A DNA stretch of 6,881 nucleotides. Source: Alphaproteobacteria bacterium (GTDB lineage: Bacteria > Pseudomonadota > Alphaproteobacteria > UBA6615). Where the stretch lies: the NCBI GenBank assembly GCA_029243445.1, contig JAQWSA010000011.1, positions 1 to 6,881 of the forward strand. The letters are read 5' to 3'. Shown here piece after piece: positions 1 through 6,146 of this stretch (its first letter is position 1; the number at the start of each line of letters is the position of its first letter). The notes under the pieces were generated by a model, which saw only the letters and a list, made by a program, of their open reading frames with translations, ran no database searches and was not told the origin of the DNA. Made by a program: the position numbers and the translations under genes.

Positions 1-567
1 ATTGGACAAGGTTTTGTTTTAACAACCCCGTTGCAACTTGCAACAATGGTTGCTCGCTTAGCCAATGGAGGTAAAGCTATTACTCCATTTGTTGCACGAG
101 ATATTGTAGATAGAAATAAATTAACAAGTCGCACAGATCTACCTGCTTCTGATATGGGATTAAACCCTAAACATCTTAGGATGGTACTTAAGTCGATGGA
201 AGCAGTAATAAATAATCAATGGGGAACAGCTTACCGGGCACGGATTATGGTACCCGGCATGGGAATGGGTGGTAAAACAGGAACTTCGCAAGTACGTAGA
301 ATTACTCAGGCAGAAAGAGACTCTGGTATATTGAAAAATGAACAGTTGCCATGGAAACGTCGAGATCATGCTTTATTTGTTGGTTTTGCTCCCATTAAAT
401 ATCCGCGCTACGCTGTATCAGTAGTTATTGAACATGGAGGTGGTGGTTCAAAAATAGCTGCGCCGATTGCACGTGATATAATGGTAGACACCTTGAATAG
501 AGATCCGGCCAGTCAGGCTCCAGGTGCTGATGTTGCAGGGCGGCAAACAGTCCCAAAAGAGGTATAG
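1..567 (+). CDS. mrdA: Penicillin-binding protein 2 (MrdA), C-terminal part; 5' end outside window
   Basis: This is the end of the PBP2 transpeptidase domain, which cross-links peptidoglycan during cell elongation from the periplasmic face of the inner membrane. The reading frame is open from base 1, where IGQGFVLTTPLQLA matches the conserved class B PBP segment, so the gene starts upstream of the window. The KTGTSQ box (codons at 274-291) is the third active-site motif (KTG) of penicillin-binding transpeptidases; the SxxK and SxN motifs must lie outside. After it come the usual HALFVGFAP strand and an IEHGGGGS segment followed by APIARDIM. The tail after TLNRDP is short and polar, as often seen in PBP2. 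The stop codon lies 4 bases before the rodA start, so the two are almost certainly cotranscribed. This fits the known PBP2-RodA complex. The call is secure; only the N-terminal part is unseen. Confidence 0.95.
   Translation: MGQGFVLTTPLQLATMVARLANGGKAITPFVARDIVDRNKLTSRTDLPASDMGLNPKHLRMVLKSMEAVINNQWGTAYRARIMVPGMGMGGKTGTSQVRRITQAERDSGILKNEQLPWKRRDHALFVGFAPIKYPRYAVSVVIEHGGGGSKIAAPIARDIMVDTLNRDPASQAPGADVAGRQTVPKEV
557..562 (+). promoter_or_regulatory. Ribosome binding site that fixes the rodA start
   Basis: AAGAGG lies 9 bases before the GTG at 572. It sits inside the last codons of mrdA. It supports the GTG start over the upstream in-frame ATG at 524, which would lie inside mrdA and add 16 residues with no family resemblance. 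Confidence 0.7.
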
Positions 568-571
568 AATC

Positions 572-1723
572 GTGTCACGTATTACAGGATTTGGTAGCCC
601 AGATAAGACATATATAGAAAAACTTTTTCAACTCAATTGGCAAATATTATTGATAATTTTTCTAATTGCAGGTGTTGGATTTTCTATGTTGTATTCGGCG
701 GCAAACGGTGATTTGAGTCCGTGGGCCTCCCGCCAAATGTTACGTTTTGGTATTGGCGTGGTATTAATGTTAGTTATTTCCGTAATAGATATTAGATTCT
801 GGCTTAAAGTTTCTTATGCACTCTATGGTATAAGTTTTATTTTATTAGCCACGGTTGATGTACTGGGTTCTGTGGCTATGGGAGCTCAGCGCTGGTTAGA
901 TCTCACTTTGTTTCAGTTGCAACCATCTGAAATTATGAAAATTGTAATGGTAATGGCCTTAGCCAGATATTTTCATGGTCTAGAAGTAGGTGATGCTGGA
1001 AGGGTGCGCTATTTAGTAATACCATTATTATTAATTTTAGCGCCGATTGCCTTGGTATTACGACAACCAGATCTAGGTACTGCTGGAGTATTAGGTTTAA
1101 TTGGGGCTGTAATGCTTTGGTTGGCTGGTGTGAGAATATGGCAGTGTCTTGTTTTTAGTTTTTCTTCGATTGCTGCTATTCCTATAGGATGGCAATTCCT
1201 ACATGAGTATCAAAAACAGAGGGTTTTAACATTTCTTAACCCAGACTTAGATCCTTTAGGATCTGGTTACAACATAATCCAGTCAAAGATAGCTATGGGA
1301 TCTGGAGGTTTATTCGGTAAGGGGTTTATGGAAGGCACTCAGAGTCACCTAAATTTTTTACCAGAAAAACAAACAGACTTTATTTTTACCATGTTGGCTG
1401 AGGAGTTTGGTTTTATCGGGGGTACAACTTTAATTGTACTTTATGCCTTGTTAATTAGCTATTGCATTTTCATATCTTTTAGTTGTCGTAGTCAATTTGC
1501 ACGCCTGTTATCTATGGGTTTAGTTGTTAATTTTTTTCTATATTTATTTATTAATATGGCAATGGTAATGGGGCTTGTGCCTGTTGTTGGTGTGCCTTTA
1601 CCACTTATTTCAAATGGAGGTACGGCAATGCTTACTGTACTAATTGGCTTTGGCTTAGTTATGAGTTGTGGCATCCATAAGGGTATTTATATTAACCGTC
1701 GCGGTACCTCATTGATAAACTAG
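572..1723 (+). CDS. rodA: Rod-shape-determining protein RodA (SEDS peptidoglycan glycosyltransferase)
   Basis: RodA polymerises lipid II into glycan strands in the inner membrane and works with PBP2, whose gene ends 4 bases upstream. The 383-residue product is of normal family length and is mostly hydrophobic, with about ten predicted membrane segments starting near residue 20. Family signatures are clear: GAQRWLDL and QPSEIMKI in the first half, RQPDLGTA in the middle, then the HEYQKQRV loop, NPDLDPLGSGYNIIQSKIA, and LPEKQTDFIFTMLAEEFGF. The Asp of EKQTDF is residue 269 and corresponds to the SEDS residue known to be essential for glycosyltransfer. The C-terminal VPLPLISNGGT segment is also typical. 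I chose the GTG at 572 because of the well-placed AAGAGG and because it gives the shortest overlap-free start. No terminator is evident between the stop and the tRNA gene downstream. Confidence 0.96.
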   Translation: MSRITGFGSPDKTYIEKLFQLNWQILLIIFLIAGVGFSMLYSAANGDLSPWASRQMLRFGIGVVLMLVISVIDIRFWLKVSYALYGISFILLATVDVLGSVAMGAQRWLDLTLFQLQPSEIMKIVMVMALARYFHGLEVGDAGRVRYLVIPLLLILAPIALVLRQPDLGTAGVLGLIGAVMLWLAGVRIWQCLVFSFSSIAAIPIGWQFLHEYQKQRVLTFLNPDLDPLGSGYNIIQSKIAMGSGGLFGKGFMEGTQSHLNFLPEKQTDFIFTMLAEEFGFIGGTTLIVLYALLISYCIFISFSCRSQFARLLSMGLVVNFFLYLFINMAMVMGLVPVVGVPLPLISNGGTAMLTVLIGFGLVMSCGIHKGIYINRRGTSLIN

Positions 1724-1728
1724 AAATG

Positions 1729-1734
1729 TATAAT
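1729..1734 (+). promoter_or_regulatory. Possible -10 element for the tRNA-Lys gene
   Basis: A perfect TATAAT lies just after the rodA stop, about 50 bases before the tRNA, and would give a leader of roughly 40 bases. No good -35 box is found at 16-18 bases; the nearest TTGATA (1712-1717) is only 11 bases away. In AT-rich DNA such a match can occur by chance, so this is tentative. Confidence 0.3.
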
Positions 1735-1783
1735 ACCTATCGACAGTCTCAGGTCTCTTTGTTATATCCGGTGTTTGTAAGAC

Positions 1784-1859
1784 GGGCCGTTAGCTCAGTT
1801 GGTAGAGCGGGTGACTCTTAATCACTAGGTCGAAGGTTCGAGCCCTTCACGGCCCACCA
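1784..1859 (+). tRNA. tRNA-Lys (anticodon CTT)
   Basis: This 76-base tRNA folds fully by hand. The acceptor stem GGGCCGT (1784-1790) pairs with ACGGCCC (1849-1855), followed by discriminator A and an encoded CCA (1857-1859). The D arm is GCTC (1793-1796) with GAGC (1805-1808). The anticodon stem GGTGA (1810-1814) pairs with TCACT (1822-1826), including one G-U pair, and encloses the loop CTCTTAA with anticodon CTT (1817-1819), which reads the AAG lysine codon. The T arm is GAAGG (1832-1836) with CCTTC (1844-1848) around a normal TTCGAGC loop. All invariant positions look intact, so it should be functional. It stands between the cell-shape genes and the catabolic genes. I saw no copy of its 3' end elsewhere in the window that would mark an integrated element. 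Confidence 0.97.
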
Positions 1860-1872
1860 TTTAAGTTCCCTG

Positions 1873-1899
1873 ATTACCTGTAAAGGTAATGGTTTTTTT
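1873..1899 (+). terminator. Probable intrinsic terminator after tRNA-Lys
   Basis: ATTACC (1873-1878) and GGTAAT (1885-1890) form a perfect 6-bp stem around a 6-base loop. Two G residues and a run of seven T (1893-1899) follow. The stem is short and AT-rich, but the position 13 bases after the tRNA CCA end and the T run fit an intrinsic terminator that ends the tRNA transcript. Confidence 0.65.
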
Positions 1900-1952
1900 A
1901 AGACTTGCTGAATATTGATTTAACTAAAGTAATATTTTAGGAAACAAGATTT

Positions 1953-2651
1953 ATGTTTACCGAAACTATTAATTTAAATCTGACAGATGGACAGATGGGT
2001 GCTTACATAGCTTATCCCGAAAAATCTCCTATTGGAGCTGTTATTGCAATAATGGAGATATGGGGAGTTAACAAAACTATGAAGGCACATGCTCTCGAAT
2101 TTGCTCAGGCAGGTTATATCTGTTTGGTTCCAGACCTATTCTGGAGACTTGGCCCAGATGTTATTTTAGACGCGGATAATCCTGATGATTGGATGTTATC
2201 TCTAGATCGTTATTTTAATTTTGATTATGATTTAGGAGCTAAGGACATGGAAGAAACTATGAATTACTTACGGGAATTAGAGCTTTGTAATGGAAAGGTT
2301 GGAGCAGTGGGTTACTGTCTAGGTGGTAAAATGTGCTACTTACTATCCTGTAGAACTAATATTGATTGCGCAGTTGCTTACTATGGAACCTACATTGAAC
2401 ACGCGATAACAGAAGCATCGCAACTTAGCCAACCTTTTATGTTGCATCAGGCTTTAGCAGATACTTGGGTTCCACCAGCTATATGTAAATTTATTGAAGA
2501 AAAAATTAAGCATAAGCCGAACGTAGAAATCCATAAATATCCAGATGCAGAACACGCCTTTGCAAGGCATGGTGCTACATCTTATTCTAAAGAGGAAGCA
2601 GACCTTGCTTTAGAACGGTCAGTTTCATTTTTGGACAGACACCTAAAGTAA
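1953..2651 (+). CDS. Dienelactone hydrolase family protein (alpha/beta hydrolase)
   Basis: A cytoplasmic alpha/beta-hydrolase of 232 residues, the usual length for the dienelactone hydrolase family. The classical member opens the lactone ring of dienelactone to maleylacetate in chlorocatechol breakdown, but many relatives hydrolyse other esters or lactones. The catalytic set is complete: Cys122 in GYCLGG, Asp170 in ADTWVP and His201 in AEHAFAR, plus Glu35 in MEIWG. These lie at the same spacing as Cys123, Asp171, His202 and Glu36 of the Pseudomonas enzyme. The ATG at 1953 has AGGA (1939-1942) 10 bases upstream. There is no signal peptide. No ring-cleavage genes are present nearby, so a true dienelactone substrate is unproven and a general carboxylesterase role is equally possible. 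The HlyU-family gene follows 47 bases downstream on the same strand and may share its transcript. Confidence 0.9.
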   Translation: MFTETINLNLTDGQMGAYIAYPEKSPIGAVIAIMEIWGVNKTMKAHALEFAQAGYICLVPDLFWRLGPDVILDADNPDDWMLSLDRYFNFDYDLGAKDMEETMNYLRELELCNGKVGAVGYCLGGKMCYLLSCRTNIDCAVAYYGTYIEHAITEASQLSQPFMLHQALADTWVPPAICKFIEEKIKHKPNVEIHKYPDAEHAFARHGATSYSKEEADLALERSVSFLDRHLK

Positions 2652-2661
2652 ATTTACTTTA
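2644..2661. repeat. 18-base perfect palindrome at the end of the hydrolase gene
   Basis: TAAAGTAAATTTACTTTA reads the same on both strands. It spans the stop codon of the hydrolase (2649-2651) and the first 10 bases of the intergenic space. With no spacer it would form a poor RNA hairpin, and there is no T run after it. A protein-binding site, a weak bidirectional terminator element or chance in AT-rich DNA are all possible. Confidence 0.6.
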
Positions 2662-2686
2662 ATCTGATATTTTAAAACTTAACAAC

Positions 2687-2691
2687 GGGAG
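2687..2691 (+). promoter_or_regulatory. Ribosome binding site that fixes the HlyU-family start
   Basis: GGGAG ends 7 bases before the ATG at 2699. The in-frame TTG at 2693 would be only 1 base from it, so the ATG is the better start. Confidence 0.7.
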
Positions 2692-2698
2692 ATTGGCT

Positions 2699-2998
2699 AT
2701 GTTTGGGGGTATAGTAAATTTATTTCGTAGATTATTTGGTTTGAGGTTAGATAAAGCAGTAAATAATAAAAATGAAACAAGTTGTCTTTATAAAGGTTAT
2801 ACGATTTATGCTAAACCACAAAAGGAAGGTGTTCAGTGGCTAACAGCTGGAGTAATAAGTAAAACAGATGATATGATAGTAAAAGAACATAAATTTGTTA
2901 GGGCCGACTTTCATTCGAACCGAGATACCGCGATTGAATTCTCTATATCTAAGGGCCAACAAATAATTGATTTAGAAGGTGAAAAAATATTTAAGTAA
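2699..2998 (+). CDS. HlyU-family small protein
   Basis: A 99-residue protein resembling the HlyU family (Pfam HlyU), common as an unstudied small protein in alphaproteobacteria. Visible landmarks are a basic, amphipathic start (NLFRRLFGL, residues 7-15), the YKGYTI strand (31-36), the AGVI strand (50-53), KEHKFVRAD (62-70), SNRDTAIEF (73-81) and a C-terminal GQQIIDLEGEKIF (86-98). These match the family core as I remember it. The name comes from a haemolysin activator, but no helix-turn-helix can be recognised here, so calling it a transcription regulator would go beyond the evidence. The ATG was chosen by its GGGAG ribosome site. It lies 47 bases after the hydrolase gene on the same strand, and its 3' end faces the crotonase gene with a 21-base gap and no clear terminator between them. 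Confidence 0.75.
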   Translation: MFGGIVNLFRRLFGLRLDKAVNNKNETSCLYKGYTIYAKPQKEGVQWLTAGVISKTDDMIVKEHKFVRADFHSNRDTAIEFSISKGQQIIDLEGEKIFK

Positions 2999-3019
2999 CT
3001 AAAGTATAAAATACGTTAA

Positions 3020-3817
3020 CTATCTTTTGCGTTCAGTTCCAAGCCTAGCTAATAAAGCCTCTATGGCTTGATCATGTTCCTCAGTATGGTGAGCTATTGC
3101 TTGAAAAGCAGCAGACATTTCTAACAAAGTATCTAGCCGTACATGTGCTCCTTCACGCATGAGTTTTTTAGCCATACGTAATGAGTGTACTGGGTTGGCG
3201 GCCATACGATTAGCTAAATCTAGCGCCTCATCCATCAATTTATTATTAGGTACAACTTTTGATACTAGCCCGCAGTTTAGTGCTTCCGTTGCTCCTATAG
3301 TATCTCCTGTAAAAGTTAATTCAGCAGCTTTAGCTTGACCAATTAGGCGAGGTAGAAGCCAGGCTCCGCCATCACCCGGAATTATACCAAGTTTTACAAA
3401 ACTTTCTGCAAACTTGGCTTTTTCTGAAGCTATTCTAATATCGCACATACAGGCTAGATCTAAACCGGCTCCAATAGCTGCTCCATTAACCGCAGCTATA
3501 GTTGGAACATCTAAATTGTATAGGCTTAAGGGTATATTTTGGATATCATGACGATAATTATTTCTTATTTGATAGGCGTTACCTTGAGAAAGTCCTTTGC
3601 GATCACGCATGTCTTTTACGTTTCCTCCTGCACTAAAGGCAGATCCGGAACCCGTTAGAATTACGACTGAAACACTTTCATCTTTGTTAATACGGTCACA
3701 AACGTCAACAAAGGCCTGGAATTGACCATCACCCGATAGAGCGTTGCGTTCTTCTGGGCGATCCATAGTTAACGTAACTATTGCATCTTTTTGTTCATAT
3801 TTTATAAAGTTAGTCAT
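3020..3817 (-). CDS. Enoyl-CoA hydratase/isomerase (crotonase) family protein
   Basis: A 265-residue crotonase-fold protein, expected to act on a CoA thioester in the cytoplasm as a trimer or hexamer. The oxyanion-hole segments are both present: AFSAGGNVKDM (residues 60-70) and NGAAIGAGLDLA (111-122). The CDIRIASEKAKF and LGIIPGDGGAWLLPRLIG stretches (125-136, 143-160) match a common proteobacterial subgroup. Compared with rat mitochondrial enoyl-CoA hydratase, the first catalytic Glu (E144) is Asp120 and the second (E164) is Phe140. The residues for classical syn-hydration are therefore altered, and an isomerase or other crotonase reaction is possible. The ATG at 3817 was chosen because GGAG (3824-3827 on the + strand) lies 6 bases before it; the longer in-frame TTG (3829) overlaps that site. 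It is divergent from the acyl-CoA dehydrogenase pair, suggesting a shared control region and a linked pathway. Confidence 0.92.
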   Translation of the reverse strand: MTNFIKYEQKDAIVTLTMDRPEERNALSGDGQFQAFVDVCDRINKDESVSVVILTGSGSAFSAGGNVKDMRDRKGLSQGNAYQIRNNYRHDIQNIPLSLYNLDVPTIAAVNGAAIGAGLDLACMCDIRIASEKAKFAESFVKLGIIPGDGGAWLLPRLIGQAKAAELTFTGDTIGATEALNCGLVSKVVPNNKLMDEALDLANRMAANPVHSLRMAKKLMREGAHVRLDTLLEMSAAFQAIAHHTEEHDQAIEALLARLGTERKR

Positions 3818-3919
3818 GTGTATCTCCAAAATATTTAGAATTAATTAGCACATCCTTACTATTCGTCTAAGTTATAAGTGTAGTAATTAAAAATGTAATT
3901 TATTGGAGGAAGGGACTTT
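3818..3919. promoter_or_regulatory. Divergent intergenic region between crotonase and dehydrogenase genes
   Basis: These 102 bases must hold the ribosome sites of both genes (GGAG for the minus-strand gene; GGAGG at 3905-3909 and AGGG at 3911-3914 for the + strand gene) and probably both promoters. The rest is very AT-rich. TATAAG at 3873-3878 could be a -10 box for the + strand, but no good -35 box is found at the right distance. I see no strong operator-like palindrome; the best is a weak AATTA/TAATT pair at 3885-3900. Promoter presence is inferred from the layout. Confidence 0.4.
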
Positions 3920-5065
3920 ATGCAGGCATTTAATCTGGATTTGTGTGAATTTCCACCTGGAGTGGATATTTTGCGAGAAGAAGTTCGTGAATTTCTTTCT
4001 GAAACATTAGGTTCTCATCCAAAACTTAGCCGCGCTCGTTCTTGGATGGCATTTGACGCAGAGTTTAGCAGTAGGCTGGGTGATAGGGGCTGGCTAGGTA
4101 TGACTTGGCCAGAACCTTATGGCAAGTCTTGCAGTGCACTTGAACGCTACGTTGTTATAGAAGAGTTACTAGCATTTGGGGCTCCTGTGGCAGCTCACTG
4201 GATTGGAGAGCGTCAAAGTGGCCCCTTAATACTAAGGTTTGGCAGTAATAAACAGCAGCAGAAATTATTACCTGGTATTGCTAGTGGAAAAAGCTTTTTT
4301 TGTATTGGAATGAGCGAACCTAATTCAGGATCAGATCTGGCTTCGATAAATACTCAAGCAAAACACGCTAATGGTGGATGGATTGTTAATGGACAAAAAA
4401 TATGGACTACATACGCCCAAAAGTGCCATTACATGATTGCACTTGTCCGCACCAGTGGTTCTATTGAAGGAAGGCAAGATGGACTTTCACAACTAATAAT
4501 TGACCTACGTGATCCGGGTGTAAATGTCTTGCCTATTCGTAATATAATAGGTGACGAAGAATTTAACGAAGTTAAATTTGATAATGTATTTGTTCCTGAT
4601 TCGATGTTAGTTGGTGAAGAAGGTAACGGGTGGCAACAAGTTATCGCTGAATTGGCATTTGAACGTAGCGGACCAGATCGTTTTCTCAGTAGTTACGGAT
4701 TAATGGTTGAACTTATTCGTATGCTTCATGAGACCGAAGATAAACGGGCAGAAATAGCTATTGGTCGATTGACAGCTAATCTTGTTACCTTAAGACAAAT
4801 GTCACTGGCCGTTGCTGCTGTTCTTGATTCAGGAGGACAGCCCAACATAGAAGCTACAGTAATTAAGGATCTTGGTGTAGCATTCGAACAACGAATACCT
4901 GAAATCGCTCATGATTTGATTAATGTTTCAGCAAATATATTACATGGAAGTGATTATGAAAAATCACTGGCATATATTCAACAAGCTTGTGTTTCTTTTT
5001 CTTTAAGGGGAGGGACAACAGAAATATTAAGGGGCGTTATTGCAAAAGGTCTAGGTTTAAGATGA
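3920..5065 (+). CDS. Acyl-CoA dehydrogenase, probable catalytic subunit of a pair
   Basis: A 381-residue FAD-dependent acyl-CoA dehydrogenase that would introduce an alpha-beta double bond into an acyl-CoA, passing electrons to electron-transfer flavoprotein. The N-terminal helical domain (about 1-125) is followed by the FAD and substrate motif IGMSEPNSGSD (129-139) and by WIVNGQKIWTT (154-164). The C-terminal helical domain ends in RGGTTEILRG (363-372). The Glu used by medium-chain enzymes (YEGT) is Gly here. However, Glu248 in LAFERSGPDR sits where isovaleryl-CoA and long-chain dehydrogenases carry their base (LDLER type), so the protein can be active. A strong GGAGG precedes the ATG. Its stop overlaps the next dehydrogenase gene by ATGA, implying translational coupling and equal subunit amounts. 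It resembles proteins annotated FadE17-like or pimeloyl-CoA dehydrogenase large subunit. The substrate is unknown. Confidence 0.93.
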   Translation: MQAFNLDLCEFPPGVDILREEVREFLSETLGSHPKLSRARSWMAFDAEFSSRLGDRGWLGMTWPEPYGKSCSALERYVVIEELLAFGAPVAAHWIGERQSGPLILRFGSNKQQQKLLPGIASGKSFFCIGMSEPNSGSDLASINTQAKHANGGWIVNGQKIWTTYAQKCHYMIALVRTSGSIEGRQDGLSQLIIDLRDPGVNVLPIRNIIGDEEFNEVKFDNVFVPDSMLVGEEGNGWQQVIAELAFERSGPDRFLSSYGLMVELIRMLHETEDKRAEIAIGRLTANLVTLRQMSLAVAAVLDSGGQPNIEATVIKDLGVAFEQRIPEIAHDLINVSANILHGSDYEKSLAYIQQACVSFSLRGGTTEILRGVIAKGLGLR

Positions 5066-6129
5066 GTGAAACAAGTACAATTTTAGCTGAAACCTGTAAT
5101 CGTATATTTTCTAATTTAATTACAAATGAAACGTTAAGGGAATCTGAATTAGGCGTTTGGCCTGAGCTCTTGTGGAAAAAAATAGAGGAGAATGGGCTTA
5201 CTTTTTCCATGGTAAGTGAGAATCATGGCGGTTCAGGTATTAAGTGGATTGATTGTTTTCAAATTCTTTATTCCTCAGGGTATTATTCAGTGCCGGTGCC
5301 GCTTGTTGAAACTATAATTTGCAGCTGGTTTTTATCACAATATAATAAAGCACCTCCTAATGGCGTAATTACATTATCTGGAGATGAAAAACCACTAGAT
5401 CTTAGAGGTTCCAATAATAGTTATAAAGTGTCTGGAGTTATTGAACGCGTTCCTTGGGGTGCTTCAGCAAACTATGTTCTGGCAGAAGCCCATAATAGCA
5501 AAAAGCAGGTATATGTTCTGCTAGATGCTAAAAAATCCAAAAATATAAAAGATAAAAATGTCGGCCGTGAACCAAGAGATTCAATGGTGTTTGATAACTC
5601 GTGTCCAGTACATGTACTAGAAATTCCTGATAGTTTTAGGTTTAATTCTTTATTAGCCTATGCGGCACTTGCTCGTTCAGTTCAAATGTCTGGAGGAATT
5701 TCTGCGATTCTTGATAATTGTATTATTTATTCTAGGGACCGTGAACAATTTGGACGGCCTTTAGCAAAATTTCAGGCCATTCAGCAGCAACTTGCTATTT
5801 TAGCAGGTGAGGCTGCAGCAGCTAAAATTTCATCTCAAATAGCATGCAGAGCAGCTGATTTCATAGATATGAAATCCGGCCTGGAATTTGAGGTTGCTAC
5901 AGCTAAAATTCGCGCTGGAGAATCAGCAGGATTAGCAGCTTCTATTGGTCACCAGGTGCATGGAGCTATCGGATTTACAGATGAATATAGGCTTCATTAT
6001 CTAACTCGACGTTTGTGGTCATGGCGTTCTGAGTATGGTTCAGAAAGTTATTGGGCACAAAAAATTGGAAAAGCAGTTATAACTGGTGGTGCTGATAATC
6101 TCTGGGCAGATATAACAGCCCGACTATAG
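5062..6129 (+). CDS. Acyl-CoA dehydrogenase-like protein, probable non-catalytic subunit
   Basis: A 355-residue relative of acyl-CoA dehydrogenases, shorter than the usual 380-390. The best-preserved part is the C-terminal helical domain: SRDREQFGRPLAKFQAIQQQ (224-243), which carries the Arg and Gln-Phe pattern that contacts FAD across the subunit interface, and VHGAIGFTDEYRLHYLTRRL (299-318). The middle domain (about 100-190) is degenerate: no MSEP..SGSD motif and no WTT motif. The helix holding the catalytic Glu in the partner reads YAALARSVQ (200-208), with no Glu, and the C terminus lacks YEGT. I infer a structural or FAD-sharing subunit, as in heteromeric acyl-CoA dehydrogenases such as the mycobacterial steroid FadE pairs or the PimC/PimD type. 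The ATG at 5062 overlaps the preceding stop by 4 bases; a longer in-frame start at 4987 would run through the other gene and is unlikely. AGG (5053-5055) serves as the ribosome site. Confidence 0.88.
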   Translation: MSETSTILAETCNRIFSNLITNETLRESELGVWPELLWKKIEENGLTFSMVSENHGGSGIKWIDCFQILYSSGYYSVPVPLVETIICSWFLSQYNKAPPNGVITLSGDEKPLDLRGSNNSYKVSGVIERVPWGASANYVLAEAHNSKKQVYVLLDAKKSKNIKDKNVGREPRDSMVFDNSCPVHVLEIPDSFRFNSLLAYAALARSVQMSGGISAILDNCIIYSRDREQFGRPLAKFQAIQQQLAILAGEAAAAKISSQIACRAADFIDMKSGLEFEVATAKIRAGESAGLAASIGHQVHGAIGFTDEYRLHYLTRRLWSWRSEYGSESYWAQKIGKAVITGGADNLWADITARL

Positions 6130-6146
6130 TAATTAAAGGAAATTAA

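Noticed and set aside
160..369. Open frame on the minus strand
   Set aside because: It lies opposite the mrdA transpeptidase domain, has no recognisable family features and no ribosome site of note.
524..571. In-frame upstream ATG for rodA adding 16 residues
   Set aside because: It lies inside mrdA, the added residues do not look like RodA, and the GTG at 572 has a well-spaced AAGAGG.
1492..1674. Open frame on the minus strand
   Set aside because: It is antisense to the conserved rodA C-terminal region and looks like a by-product of that gene's codons.
1712..1734. TTGATA plus TATAAT as a full promoter for the tRNA
   Set aside because: The spacing is only 11 bases, too short for a sigma-70 promoter, so only the -10 match is kept as tentative.
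2999..3019. Terminator between the convergent HlyU-family and crotonase genes
   Set aside because: The 21 bases are AT-rich but contain no stable inverted repeat with a T run on either strand.
4987..5061. N-terminal extension of the second dehydrogenase
   Set aside because: The extra residues are an out-of-frame reading of the first dehydrogenase's conserved C terminus; the ATG at 5062 gives the usual 4-base overlap.
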